From an uncultured Megasphaera sp. (GTDB lineage Bacteria > Bacillota > Negativicutes > Veillonellales > Megasphaeraceae): a DNA stretch of 7,992 nt. The stretch's first letter is position 1. Each line of letters begins with the position of its first letter. The position numbers were made by a program, and so were the translations under genes. A model generated the notes under the pieces. It was not told the DNA's origin and did not search any database. It saw only the letters and a list, made by a program, of their open reading frames with translations. The stretch lies in contig UQHB01000065.1 in NCBI GenBank assembly GCA_900540735.1, positions 1 to 7,992 on the forward strand. Reading direction: 5' to 3'. Of this stretch, positions 1 through 5,520 are shown piece after piece.

Positions 1-13
1 GAAAATTTAGTGT

Positions 14-39
14 GTAGGCAAGGCGGAAATCTTGCTTAC
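14..39. other. small stem-loop upstream of first gene
   Basis: GTAGGCAAG (14-22) pairs with CTTGCTTAC (31-39) over 9 bp with one G-U pair, around an 8-nt loop. There is no T-tract, so it is not a convincing terminator. It could be the 3' end of a feature that begins outside the window or a leader hairpin for the gene at 68. The function is unknown. Confidence 0.25.
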
Positions 40-67
40 AAATATATTATACGAGTAGAGGTTATAC

Positions 68-622
68 ATGAATAACAAGTATAAAAATTGGATGATTACA
101 CTAGTAATATTAATTATATGTGTCTGTAGTGGATATATACTTACGATGAAAAGCATAGAACTTCCCCATGTTAGATATTTTGGCTTTTTTCGTTATATTA
201 TGGAATCAGAATTTATCCTTTATAAAGATATGGAAAAAGTAGCCATTGAACCTCGCATTTTTTCATATCAGTTCATTCCGCCATATATATATATTTATGG
301 TGTATCTGGGTATACAAAAGTAAATGTTAGCTTATGGGGGAGTATCGAAAAAATTCCGAATATGTCCTATTATCAATATGTAGAACCAGAGTTTACAAGT
401 CCTTTTGTAAGCACATTAGAACGTCTAAAAGATAAATTGGGATTTCCACTCATCTTAAAGGATTCTTTGAAAAATGTATCTTTAGAAGATTATAAAATAT
501 ACCAAACCCTAAGAATGAAAGGAGCAATAAGCAAAGAAGCGTATTTTATGTCTCAAAAGAACTTTTTTAATAAACCTAATGAAATGGTTGGGGATATAGA
601 AAATGGGTTGGATTCTTTATAG
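68..622 (+). CDS. hypothetical protein with N-terminal membrane anchor
   Basis: I do not recognise this 184-residue protein. Residues 8-26 form one hydrophobic segment after a short basic start (MNNKYKN), consistent with an uncleaved signal anchor that leaves the rest outside the membrane. The Cys residues at the end of this segment do not form a good lipobox, so I do not call it a lipoprotein. The remainder is soluble, rich in aromatic residues (several Tyr/Ile runs around residues 65-80), with a charged C-terminal half. The start is supported by AGAGG about 6 nt upstream. It is followed after about 75 nt by a strong hairpin terminator, so it is probably a single gene or the last gene of a transcript that begins outside the window. 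Codon use is AT-rich like the 1009-2797 operon and unlike the phage-type module further right. Confidence 0.7.
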   Translation: MNNKYKNWMITLVILIICVCSGYILTMKSIELPHVRYFGFFRYIMESEFILYKDMEKVAIEPRIFSYQFIPPYIYIYGVSGYTKVNVSLWGSIEKIPNMSYYQYVEPEFTSPFVSTLERLKDKLGFPLILKDSLKNVSLEDYKIYQTLRMKGAISKEAYFMSQKNFFNKPNEMVGDIENGLDSL

Positions 623-696
623 TAACATTGACGATTTGTGTAGTGATTGATATACTACAAATAAGAAAATGAGGTAATTTTTTATAGTGTATGAGA

Positions 697-735
697 AAAC
701 CCCTTATGCATGCTGGGAACATGTATAAGGGGTTT
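697..735. terminator. bidirectional hairpin terminator
   Basis: AAACCCCTTATGCATG (697-712) pairs with CATGTATAAGGGGTTT (720-735). The stem is 16 bp with a single G-U pair and a 7-nt loop. U-runs are short on either strand (GGGGTTTCC on plus, GGGGTTTTCTC on minus). It lies between the plus-strand gene ending at 622 and the 3' end of the minus-strand cysK-like remnant ending at 768, as expected for a shared terminator between convergent genes. Confidence 0.65.
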
Positions 736-767
736 CCTCTATATTCTATATGGTTAGGAGAAGGAGA

Positions 768-893
768 TTACTGCTGTTCTTTAGCTTTAATGAAGCCCGG
801 TGTCGTGAGGTAACGGTCGCCATTAGCCGGGAGGAAAGCAACGACAGTTTTTGCTTTCTTCATGGTATTGGTGGTGCGCATCAAATGACTTCT
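768..893 (-). pseudogene. C-terminal remnant of a cysteine synthase-type (CysK-like) PLP enzyme
   Basis: The minus strand is open for 41 codons and ends with KTVVAFLPANGDRYLTTPGF, then IKAKEQQ and a TAA stop at 770-768. This matches the extreme C-terminus of O-acetylserine sulfhydrylase family proteins, where a beta-strand is followed by LP-x-x-G-E/D-RYL-S/T-T (for example IVVILPSSGERYLSTALF in E. coli CysK as I remember it). A full enzyme is about 300 residues; everything upstream is missing and the frame is closed by a stop at 896-894. The piece is locally richer in GC than its AT-rich surroundings, fitting a decayed gene. Its 3' end faces the hairpin at 697-735, the expected terminator. 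An ATG at 863-861 would give 31 residues, but nothing suggests it is a functional peptide. The family call is from motif memory; a paralogous PLP fold-type II enzyme is possible. Confidence 0.65.
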
Positions 894-932
894 TTAATGA
901 ATATTAAGAATAGGGGGTTTTATTATTTTATG

Positions 933-962
933 TTTATTTTTAGAAAATAAAAATGATATAAT
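933..962 (+). promoter_or_regulatory. extended -10 promoter for the 1009-2797 operon
   Basis: TGATATAAT at 954-962 is a perfect extended -10 (TG-N-TATAAT). A weak -35 (TTTATT, 933-938) lies 18 bp upstream. A second TATAAT overlaps at 962-967. Transcription would begin near 969, giving a leader of about 40 nt before the ribosome site GGGAGG (996-1002) of the first gene. Confidence 0.6.
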
Positions 963-1008
963 ATAATTATAAAAGTTAAAAATGTAAAAATAAAAGGGAG
1001 GGATACTT

Positions 1009-1554
1009 ATGAAAAAAATGTGCGGTACTTTGGGAAAGAGTGTACAAGATCCGACCTGTAGTATGTTGGCAGCGTTGACCTCGTTTCCTGAATCAAATGT
1101 TAAGGCATATAATACGTTTGAACATGCTATTAAAGAATTGAAAAGGGGATGCATACAAGCGGTGTTGGTGCCGGCTGCGTATCCTGAAATTAGGCATTTT
1201 ATCATGGATGAATCCTTAATTATAAATGATATTTTTTCATTTGATATCCCTAATTTAGTGATGGTAGCGCAGATTGAACGCAAACATTATGAAAAGGTCT
1301 TCTTACATCCTGCTACAGTGAGTTTATTGCCTAAGATTATGGCATCTTATGAAAATACTCAGTTTGTAACTAGTAACTCTGTAGCATGTTATTTAGCTAA
1401 AAAACATCAAGATGTTTGTGCTATTACTGATAGAGTATGTGCAATGTTATATGATATACCAGTTCTTCAAGTAGTACGAAATAGTATTCATATGCCATTT
1501 TTTATTTTTGAAAGGAGTCAGCGTTATAATGAAAATATCGATTGTATTGAATAA
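1009..1554 (+). CDS. BacA/prephenate dehydratase-like protein
   Basis: This 181-residue protein resembles the prephenate-binding fold of prephenate dehydratase (PF00800) and is closer to BacA, the prephenate decarboxylase of bacilysin synthesis, than to housekeeping PheA. Visible parallels are GTLGKS near the N-terminus (PDT/BacA have TLGPEGT), NTFEHAIKEL at 35-44, LVPAAYPEIRHFIMD at 53-67 (BacA has a VPHAY-x-x-IKHF segment), FLHPATVSLLPKI at 98-110, and SNSVACYLAKKHQDVCAITD at 122-141. No C-terminal ACT regulatory domain is present. The catalytic TRF motif of true dehydratases is replaced by MPF around 162-164, as in decarboxylase-type proteins that lack it, so a dehydratase role is unlikely. 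The start is supported by GGGAGG 7 nt upstream. The gene overlaps the DUF2000 gene by 26 nt and is first in an operon with an exporter. The substrate and reaction are inferred from family resemblance only. Confidence 0.7.
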   Translation: MKKMCGTLGKSVQDPTCSMLAALTSFPESNVKAYNTFEHAIKELKRGCIQAVLVPAAYPEIRHFIMDESLIINDIFSFDIPNLVMVAQIERKHYEKVFLHPATVSLLPKIMASYENTQFVTSNSVACYLAKKHQDVCAITDRVCAMLYDIPVLQVVRNSIHMPFFIFERSQRYNENIDCIE

Positions 1555-1921
1555 AAGTTTAAGTCATGGTGAAAAGGCAAACTGCACAGCCATTTTAATG
1601 GGGCAATTAGCCGTATGTGTTCCAGAAATATATGATACAGCACCTGTTAGAGATGATAAGGGAATACTACATGCTTCTATAAAGAATAATGTCATTGTAT
1701 TAGAAACCTCTGCCAATAAAGTACAGCATTTGCCAGAGTCTCTACATGATATTCGATATATTGTTTTTACTGATGTGGGACAATCATATAGCAATAGTTA
1801 TGATATATACAAATCAGATATAGAGCAGGGAAAGACACCCTATCAAATTCAAGGAATTGTTTTGTACGGTAACGAAGATGATATAAATAGTGTTACGAAA
1901 AAATTTAGTTTATATAAATAG
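1529..1921 (+). CDS. DUF2000 family protein
   Basis: This 130-residue protein matches the DUF2000 pattern (PF09391): an N-terminal strand KISIVLNKSLSHGEKANCTA at 2-21 with the family's Lys/Leu-x-x-G-x-x-x-N-x-x-A layout, then AILMGQLAVCVPEIY. The family has a fold related to peptidyl-tRNA hydrolase 2; its biochemical role is unknown to me. The start at ATG 1529 is preferred over the in-frame TTG at 1508 because AAAGGAG (1511-1517) sits at the right distance from the ATG and would lie inside the coding part of the longer version. The gene overlaps the 3' end of the BacA-like gene by 26 nt, suggesting translational coupling, and is followed after 9 nt by the EamA gene. Cytoplasmic; no signal peptide or membrane segment. 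Confidence 0.75.
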   Translation: MKISIVLNKSLSHGEKANCTAILMGQLAVCVPEIYDTAPVRDDKGILHASIKNNVIVLETSANKVQHLPESLHDIRYIVFTDVGQSYSNSYDIYKSDIEQGKTPYQIQGIVLYGNEDDINSVTKKFSLYK

Positions 1922-1930
1922 GAGGGCATA

Positions 1931-2797
1931 ATGAACGTAACACAACGAGCTTATTGTTTGGCATTTTTAACAGCTTTTATTTGGGGGACAACTTTTGTTG
2001 CTATAAAGCAATTACAACATTATTATAGTCCTACTGAATTAATTTTATATCGTTTTACTATTGCATATATTCTTTTATGGATTATTAGGCCTAAGATAAT
2101 GCATGTATCATCAATAAAAGATAATATAATTTTTGTTTTAGCTGGCTTAACAGGAGTGTGTCTATATTTTATTTGTGAAAGTTTGTCTGTTTCTATGACC
2201 GAAGCTTCTATTGTGGGAATATTGGTTTCCATAGGCCCTATTTTTACAGCTTTAATTACTAGTTTGATTTTAAAAGAAAAAAAGCTTACTCCTTTATTTA
2301 AATGGGGATTGGCAATAGCTTTACTGGGGATTATTTTAGTGTCTATGAAAAACGCTAGTTTTGCCAATGCTCATTGGGCAGGTAATATCTTAGCTGTTAT
2401 TGCTGCCTTGATGTGGGCCATTTATTCTATTATTAGTAGTCGTATTTCATTACAATATGATGATATTATTTTATATACTAGAAGAAGTATATTCTTTGGC
2501 ATCTTGTTCTTATTAGGTTATAATAGTGCTTTTAGTGAATTAAATTTTTTTATTCCTGATTTTACAGGTACGTTCTGTTTGTTGTATTTAGGTATTGGCG
2601 CTTCTGCACTATGTTTTTTGATGTGGAATTATGCTTTAAATATTTTAGGGCCAAGAAAAACAAGTATATTCATTTATTTAGTGCCGGTTATATCTATTAT
2701 TGCATCCTCTTTGGTATTGCAAGAAGAAATTACCATATTAATGATTATAGGAACGGTTTGTACATTAACTGGCCTTGTGTTATGCGAAAAGAATTAA
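1931..2797 (+). CDS. EamA/DMT-family transporter
   Basis: A 288-residue membrane protein with about ten hydrophobic segments and two tandem EamA units (roughly residues 8-138 and 148-284), the usual architecture and length of drug/metabolite transporters (PF00892). The first helix has the family signature FIWGTTFVAIK (residues 16-26), and SIVGILVSIGPIFTALI near the end of the first unit is also typical. The second unit ends with GTVCTLTGLVL before a short KN tail. The start is supported by AGGAGGG (1920-1926), which overlaps the stop of the DUF2000 gene, so the three genes 1009-2797 form one transcript. The role is likely export of a small metabolite or amino acid; the BacA-like neighbour raises the idea that it exports the operon's product, as BacE does in bacilysin loci. 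The substrate cannot be read from sequence. Confidence 0.88.
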   Translation: MNVTQRAYCLAFLTAFIWGTTFVAIKQLQHYYSPTELILYRFTIAYILLWIIRPKIMHVSSIKDNIIFVLAGLTGVCLYFICESLSVSMTEASIVGILVSIGPIFTALITSLILKEKKLTPLFKWGLAIALLGIILVSMKNASFANAHWAGNILAVIAALMWAIYSIISSRISLQYDDIILYTRRSIFFGILFLLGYNSAFSELNFFIPDFTGTFCLLYLGIGASALCFLMWNYALNILGPRKTSIFIYLVPVISIIASSLVLQEEITILMIIGTVCTLTGLVLCEKN

Positions 2798-2884
2798 TAC
2801 CTACACCGCTTACTTAGTGATGTGTCCCAGGGGATATATTTTTTATCTGGAGAATTTCTACGTATGTTGTCTTGTATAATAACG

Positions 2885-2973
2885 CGTTACGTAACGGTGT
2901 AAATAAAAGAAAATAAAGTAACGTAAATAAAAAAATAACATAAACAAAAGTAACATAAATCAAAGTAATATTA
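2885..2973. repeat. iteron-like array with adjoining 12-bp palindrome (candidate replication origin or operator)
   Basis: A perfect palindrome CGTTACGTAACG (2885-2896) leads into AT-rich direct repeats with consensus RTAACRTAAAYAAA. Units begin at about 2891 (GTAACGGTGTAAATAAA), 2918 (GTAACGTAAATAAA), 2935 (ATAACATAAACAAA), 2950 (GTAACATAAATCAAA), and a partial unit at 2965 (GTAATATTA). The last three steps are 17, 15 and 15 bp. Iterons beside an AT-rich tract, about 220 bp upstream of a replisome organizer gene, suggest an origin or a binding array for that protein. An operator array is the alternative. The region 2798-2884 before it holds no gene and only weak hairpins. Confidence 0.45.
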
Positions 2974-2990
2974 CATATGCTTGGACGGTC
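2973..2990 (+). repeat. left-end fragment (copy A) of the structured repeat family
   Basis: ACATATGCTTGGACGGTC is identical over 18 bp to the left end of the full element at 5952-5969. After 2990 the sequence diverges completely, so this is a truncated copy. It begins where the iteron-like array ends and lies about 200 bp before the replisome organizer start. Confidence 0.6.
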
Positions 2991-3010
2991 AGTGTGATGT
3001 TCTTTCTTTA

Positions 3011-3040
3011 GAGTCTTGCTTCGGCAAGTCTCTTTTTTTT
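3011..3040 (+). terminator. rho-independent terminator with UUCG loop
   Basis: GAGTCTTGC (3011-3019), the tetraloop TTCG closed by C-G, GCAAGTCTC (3024-3032) and eight T residues (3033-3040). The stem is 9 bp with one T-T mismatch. It would end transcription from the EamA operon and insulate the phage-like module. Confidence 0.85.
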
Positions 3041-3064
3041 GTGTGCAGAAGAATGGGAATAGGT

Positions 3065-3092
3065 TTTAGATTTTTTTATGTTGAAATAGAAT
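3065..3092 (+). promoter_or_regulatory. possible promoter for the replication genes
   Basis: TTTAGA (3065-3070), a 16-bp spacer and TAGAAT (3087-3092) resemble a sigma-A promoter just after the terminator. The ATG at 3091 lies within the -10, which favours translation from the later ATG at 3190 with a leader of about 90 nt. Confidence 0.35.
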
Positions 3093-3189
3093 GAATGATT
3101 TAGTAATTTTTGGAGACATTTTCAGGAGGATATATCCCTTATATAGTAGAGAGGTAAATTTCCTGAATCTACGAAATGAGGCTGATGAT

Positions 3190-4053
3190 ATGAAGAGGTT
3201 ACAATGGGTGAAACGGCAGGCAATTTTATCGGATGTGCAGATGATGTATCTTTTAACGAAAGGCGATGCATATGTCGTGATTTGGTTTTTGCTTGAGGAT
3301 TTGGCTGCGTCTATTAACGATGATGGAAAAATCTATGTTTCACCGAGTCAGCCTATGACGGTGGATTTTTTGGCGAAGACCATTCGGCGGAGTAAAAAGC
3401 AGGTTGAAAAAGCGCTCGATGTGTATGAAGAGATTGATTTACTGGCGCGTGATGAGAAAGGCGGGTTGCAACTCCTGACTTGGAATAAAATCCAAGACTA
3501 TGCCAGGCTCAAAAAACAGCGAGAAAAAAATAGAGAGCGTCAAGCGAAATACCGCGAGCGAAAAGCAGCTAGCGATGACGCACGAGTTGAAGGGAAAGAA
3601 CGAAATGATGTTGTTATCGTAGAAGAAAGGGTAACGGATAAAAACGTGTCTACTGATAATACACAGGAAGTTATGGCGAAATATCAGCAGTATTGGGGGC
3701 AAGTGAGTTCTATGATTGCGGAAAAGTTGACAGATTTTACGAAACAATGGGGTTGTGATGCTGTTTGTACGGCTATTGAGATTGCCAAGGAAAACGGCGC
3801 GTCTAATATCAATTATATCCGTGCTGTCTTAGAGAACAGCAACGGTCGTCCACAGCGGAAGGAGTCGGCGTATGAGCGACAACAAAAAGAAATTGATCGG
3901 ATCCTTGATGAAGTATTTTACGAATGTGACCACGCCAGCACAAGCGGAGGCGCGGAAGGAACGGATGAAGCTCATGTATCAGACGTTGCCGGAGATGACG
4001 GACAGCGACACGAAGGAGCTCCTCGTTCGCTTACTCAAGCGATGCAAATTTGA
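3190..4053 (+). CDS. phage replisome organizer, DnaD-like
   Basis: This 287-residue protein has the layout of phage replication-initiation proteins. Residues 1-103 form a winged-helix N-terminal region of Rep_Org_N type (PF09681; start MKRLQWVKRQAILSD, then TKGDAYVVIWFLLEDLAAS and SKKQVEKALDVYEEIDLL). Residues 107-125 are a very basic linker (KKQREKNRERQAKYRERK). Residues 163-220 are a DnaD C-terminal-like domain ending in AIEIAKENGASNINYIRAVL, matching the family's YI-x-x-IL end. It probably binds an origin and recruits the helicase loader. The start at 3190 is preferred to the in-frame ATG at 3091: GAGG lies 8 nt upstream, family proteins begin near this point, and 3091 has no ribosome site. 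The last ~45 residues after ILDE (240), rich in Gly, Ser, Asp, Glu and His, overlap the next gene for 182 nt and may be a frameshifted tail. Confidence 0.8.
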   Translation: MKRLQWVKRQAILSDVQMMYLLTKGDAYVVIWFLLEDLAASINDDGKIYVSPSQPMTVDFLAKTIRRSKKQVEKALDVYEEIDLLARDEKGGLQLLTWNKIQDYARLKKQREKNRERQAKYRERKAASDDARVEGKERNDVVIVEERVTDKNVSTDNTQEVMAKYQQYWGQVSSMIAEKLTDFTKQWGCDAVCTAIEIAKENGASNINYIRAVLENSNGRPQRKESAYERQQKEIDRILDEVFYECDHASTSGGAEGTDEAHVSDVAGDDGQRHEGAPRSLTQAMQI

Positions 4054-4333
4054 GCCGACCATAGCGGAAATCATGGATGAGTGGCGCACGTTACAGCGAG
4101 CTATACGAAACGGTGAGCCTATACCGGGTGTCGAGGTGGATAGTACGCTCATTACGTTTGCGCGGAATTTTTTTCCTGGCATTAGTTTGGAGACTATTAC
4201 ACGGAATAAATTGGAGTTGTCTTGTTGTCTCATGGAGAGGCAACAAGAGTTGGATGAGAATTGTCGCTATCGGACGGTGCCTGTCATGGATAGCAATGGA
4301 GAGATTACTTGTTGTATGCGAAAGATAGTGTAG
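3872..4333 (+). CDS. helicase loader-like (G39P/replicative helicase accessory) protein
   Basis: A 153-residue protein encoded directly after, and overlapping, the replisome organizer. The segment YQTLPEMTDSDTKELLVRLL followed by KRCKFEPTIAEIMDEW (about residues 36-71) matches small phage proteins that load or inhibit the replicative helicase, such as SPP1 G39P, in which a helical bundle ends in F-PPT-I-A-E-I. Residues 85-104 have a conserved-looking hydrophobic helix (VDSTLITFARNFFPGISLET). The ATG at 3872 has GAAGGAG about 8 nt upstream (3858-3864), a good ribosome site. The 182-nt overlap in the +1 frame relative to the previous gene suggests either translational coupling or a mutation that extended the upstream gene. 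The family assignment rests on the PTIAEI motif and the gene order, so it is moderate. Confidence 0.65.
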   Translation: MSDNKKKLIGSLMKYFTNVTTPAQAEARKERMKLMYQTLPEMTDSDTKELLVRLLKRCKFEPTIAEIMDEWRTLQRAIRNGEPIPGVEVDSTLITFARNFFPGISLETITRNKLELSCCLMERQQELDENCRYRTVPVMDSNGEITCCMRKIV

Positions 4334-4356
4334 GTGTAATACTAAGGGATGGTGTC

Positions 4357-4515
4357 ATTATGCTTGGACGCTCGAAGGGTTCCCTTTGTCCGTCCGTCGA
4401 GGAGGCTCACGGTGTGGTAGAGCTTCTGAAGCGGCTTTCGTAGCCCATCTTGACGCCATAACCGTCGGTCGGTACGGCCAATGGGGAACCATTCTCCCTC
4501 CCTTCGGGCATAACT
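4357..4515 (+). ncRNA. structured repeat element, copy B-left
   Basis: Shares with the copy at 5952 the blocks TATGCTTGGACG, GAGGAGGCTCACG, CTCACGGTGTGGT (4406-4418), TTGACGCCATAACCGTC (4451-4467) and TTCTCCCTCCC (4492-4502). A 5' hairpin pairs GGACG (4366-4370) with CGTCC (4391-4395) and AAGGG (4375-4379) with CCCTT (4382-4386). The loop segment GGTTCCC (4378-4384) is also complementary to GGGAACC (4484-4490). GGAGG (4401-4405) can pair with CCTCC (4497-4501). Whether it is transcribed as a separate RNA, a leader for the gene at 4749 or a mobile element end is unknown. Confidence 0.5.
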
Positions 4516-4561
4516 TCATTTGCCTGTGATTCACTTACCAGTCTGAGGAGAGAAGAATGAT

Positions 4562-4718
4562 GTGATGAATCTGGGAAGGGAGCAGTTTTCCTAATGGCGG
4601 CTCGGCCAAGGGTTATGACGTCGAGCGTGGCGCAGTGAAAGGAAACTGAGATTTTACCACAGCGTGAGGCTCCCTTGCCGAACGACATAGGAAGGCTGCG
4701 GACTGTCCAAGCATAATG
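4562..4718 (-). ncRNA. structured repeat element, inverted copy B-right
   Basis: Read on the minus strand from 4718, this copy has TATGCTTGGAC, CTCACGCTGTGGT (4668-4656), GACGTCATAACC (4622-4611) and CTGCTCCCTTCCC (4585-4573). It is the most divergent copy and its local 5' hairpin differs. Even so it keeps the two long-range pairings: TTCCTA (4693-4688) with TAGGAA (4593-4588), and AAGGGAGC with GCTCCCTT (8 bp), the latter closing the domain. Confidence 0.45.
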
Positions 4719-4748
4719 AAATCTAACGGAAGAAAGGAGTGAAGATAT

Positions 4749-4967
4749 TTGACGAATATTTTATCTTTTTTGAGGAATCTCGATAAGAGAAGGCTCATTT
4801 TTATCTTGCAGAAGTTATTAAATGGCGTGTTTCCTACAAGGCCGTTTGCCAAGTGTGGAAAGGGAATGGCGTGTCCTTGTCCGTATGGACGGAATGGGAA
4901 GGTTATGTCTGTAACGGGGATTGCGTCGGCTACTGATTGTGCAAGTGTACGTATTGGAAAATTATAG
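4749..4967 (+). CDS. small hypothetical protein, TTG start
   Basis: I do not recognise this 72-residue protein. It begins at TTG with AAAGGAG 9 nt upstream and ends in a TAG that overlaps the AGGAGG of the amidase gene, so its position in an operon is good. The N-terminal half is basic and amphipathic (SFLRNLDKRRLIFILQKLLN), and residues 35-45 are Cys/Gly-rich (KCGKGMACPCP), with a third Cys group near residue 65. No membrane segment is convincing. It uses many AGG/AGA arginine codons. A second frame over the same DNA reads EKAHFYLAEVIKWRVSYKAV and then a Trp-rich stretch ending VWTEWEGYVCNGDCVGY, but a TAA at about 4784 separates it from any start. The true coding frame is therefore uncertain. 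Confidence 0.4.
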   Translation: MTNILSFLRNLDKRRLIFILQKLLNGVFPTRPFAKCGKGMACPCPYGRNGKVMSVTGIASATDCASVRIGKL

Positions 4968-4975
4968 GAGGTTGT

Positions 4976-5512
4976 ATGAACATTTATTTAAATCCTGGGC
5001 ACGACCGACAGCTGGATAGTGGGGCTGTGAATCGTAATTTGAATTTGAGAGAGTGCGATTTGGCGTATGAGTTGGCTCAGCTCGTGAAGACGTATTTAGA
5101 GCGTCACGGCATGCATGTGATTATCGGGCAAAACGATGATTTGTATTTGATTTGTGATGAGGCGAATGGATGGGTGGCGGATTATTTTATATCGATTCAC
5201 TTCAATGCGTTTAATAAGAGGGCCACCGGCACGGAGACGCTCGTGAGTGGGAGCCTCGATAGTTTGCTCCTAGGACATTCGATTCAGGCGAATCTTAAGG
5301 CTGTCTTATGTTTGCCTGACAGGGGGATTAAGGAGAAGCCCGGCATGTTTGTGCTTCGGAATACGTCCATGCCGGCGGTGCTCGTCGAGGTGTGTTTTCT
5401 TGACAATGATTATGATGTGAAGCGGTATTTTGATAAGAAAGATGAGGTTGCGCGGGCGATTGCCACCGGAATTGTGCAATTCATTGGTCAGTCGGGAGAT
5501 ATGGCTGCGTGA
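4976..5512 (+). CDS. N-acetylmuramoyl-L-alanine amidase (amidase_3), endolysin-like
   Basis: A 178-residue zinc amidase of the amidase_3 family (PF01520) that cleaves the bond between N-acetylmuramic acid and L-alanine in peptidoglycan. All core residues are visible: His9 in NPGHD, Glu26 in LRECD, His75 in SIHFNAF (zinc ligands), and the catalytic Glu138 in VLVEVCFLDN. GTETLVSG (85-92) and the RGIKEKPGMFVLRNTSMPAV stretch before Glu138 are typical. The protein is only the catalytic domain; no cell-wall-binding domain and no signal peptide are seen, so it would need a holin or lysis for access, as phage endolysins do. The ATG at 4976 is chosen because AGGAGG (4967-4972) precedes it; an in-frame upstream ATG (4937) would read through the previous gene. 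It lies at the end of a small gene and before a structured gap and DUF1659. Confidence 0.9.
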   Translation: MNIYLNPGHDRQLDSGAVNRNLNLRECDLAYELAQLVKTYLERHGMHVIIGQNDDLYLICDEANGWVADYFISIHFNAFNKRATGTETLVSGSLDSLLLGHSIQANLKAVLCLPDRGIKEKPGMFVLRNTSMPAVLVEVCFLDNDYDVKRYFDKKDEVARAIATGIVQFIGQSGDMAA

Positions 5513-5520
5513 AGGGAGAG

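Larger units (their letters stand above)
4356..4718. mobile_element. composite repeat element B: two inverted copies with 14-bp terminal inverted repeats
   Basis: CATTATGCTTGGAC (4356-4369) and GTCCAAGCATAATG (4705-4718) are perfect 14-bp inverted ends of a 363-bp block without a convincing gene. Inside are two divergent copies of the same structured element facing each other, plus at about 4357-4515 and minus at about 4718-4562, with a roughly 45-bp spacer. The arrangement recalls a MITE or a head-to-head duplication. No clear target-site duplication is visible next to the ends (TGT outside left, AAA outside right). This block accounts for the whole gap between the loader gene and the next gene. 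Confidence 0.55.

Noticed and set aside
31..50. A promoter from TTGCTT and TATTAT before the first gene
   Set aside because: The spacer is only 7 bp, far too short for a sigma-70 promoter.
750..950. A 66-codon plus-strand frame starting MVRRRRLLLFF, and the thought of a riboswitch at 780-860 because of stable hairpins (CCCGG/CCGGG; GAAAGCAA/TTGCTTTC)
   Set aside because: The minus strand of the same DNA reads a cysteine synthase C-terminus, which explains the base pattern better; I see no known riboswitch core motif, and the plus-strand peptide has no protein-like character.
2818..2860. Possible terminator hairpin CCAG...CTGG directly after the EamA gene
   Set aside because: The stem is broken by bulges and is not followed by a T-tract; the strong terminator is at 3011-3040.
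4407..4688. A 93-codon minus-strand frame across element B
   Set aside because: It runs through both inverted copies of the structured repeat, has no ribosome site that I can see, and corresponding stretches in copy C fall in different frames, so conservation is at the RNA/DNA level.
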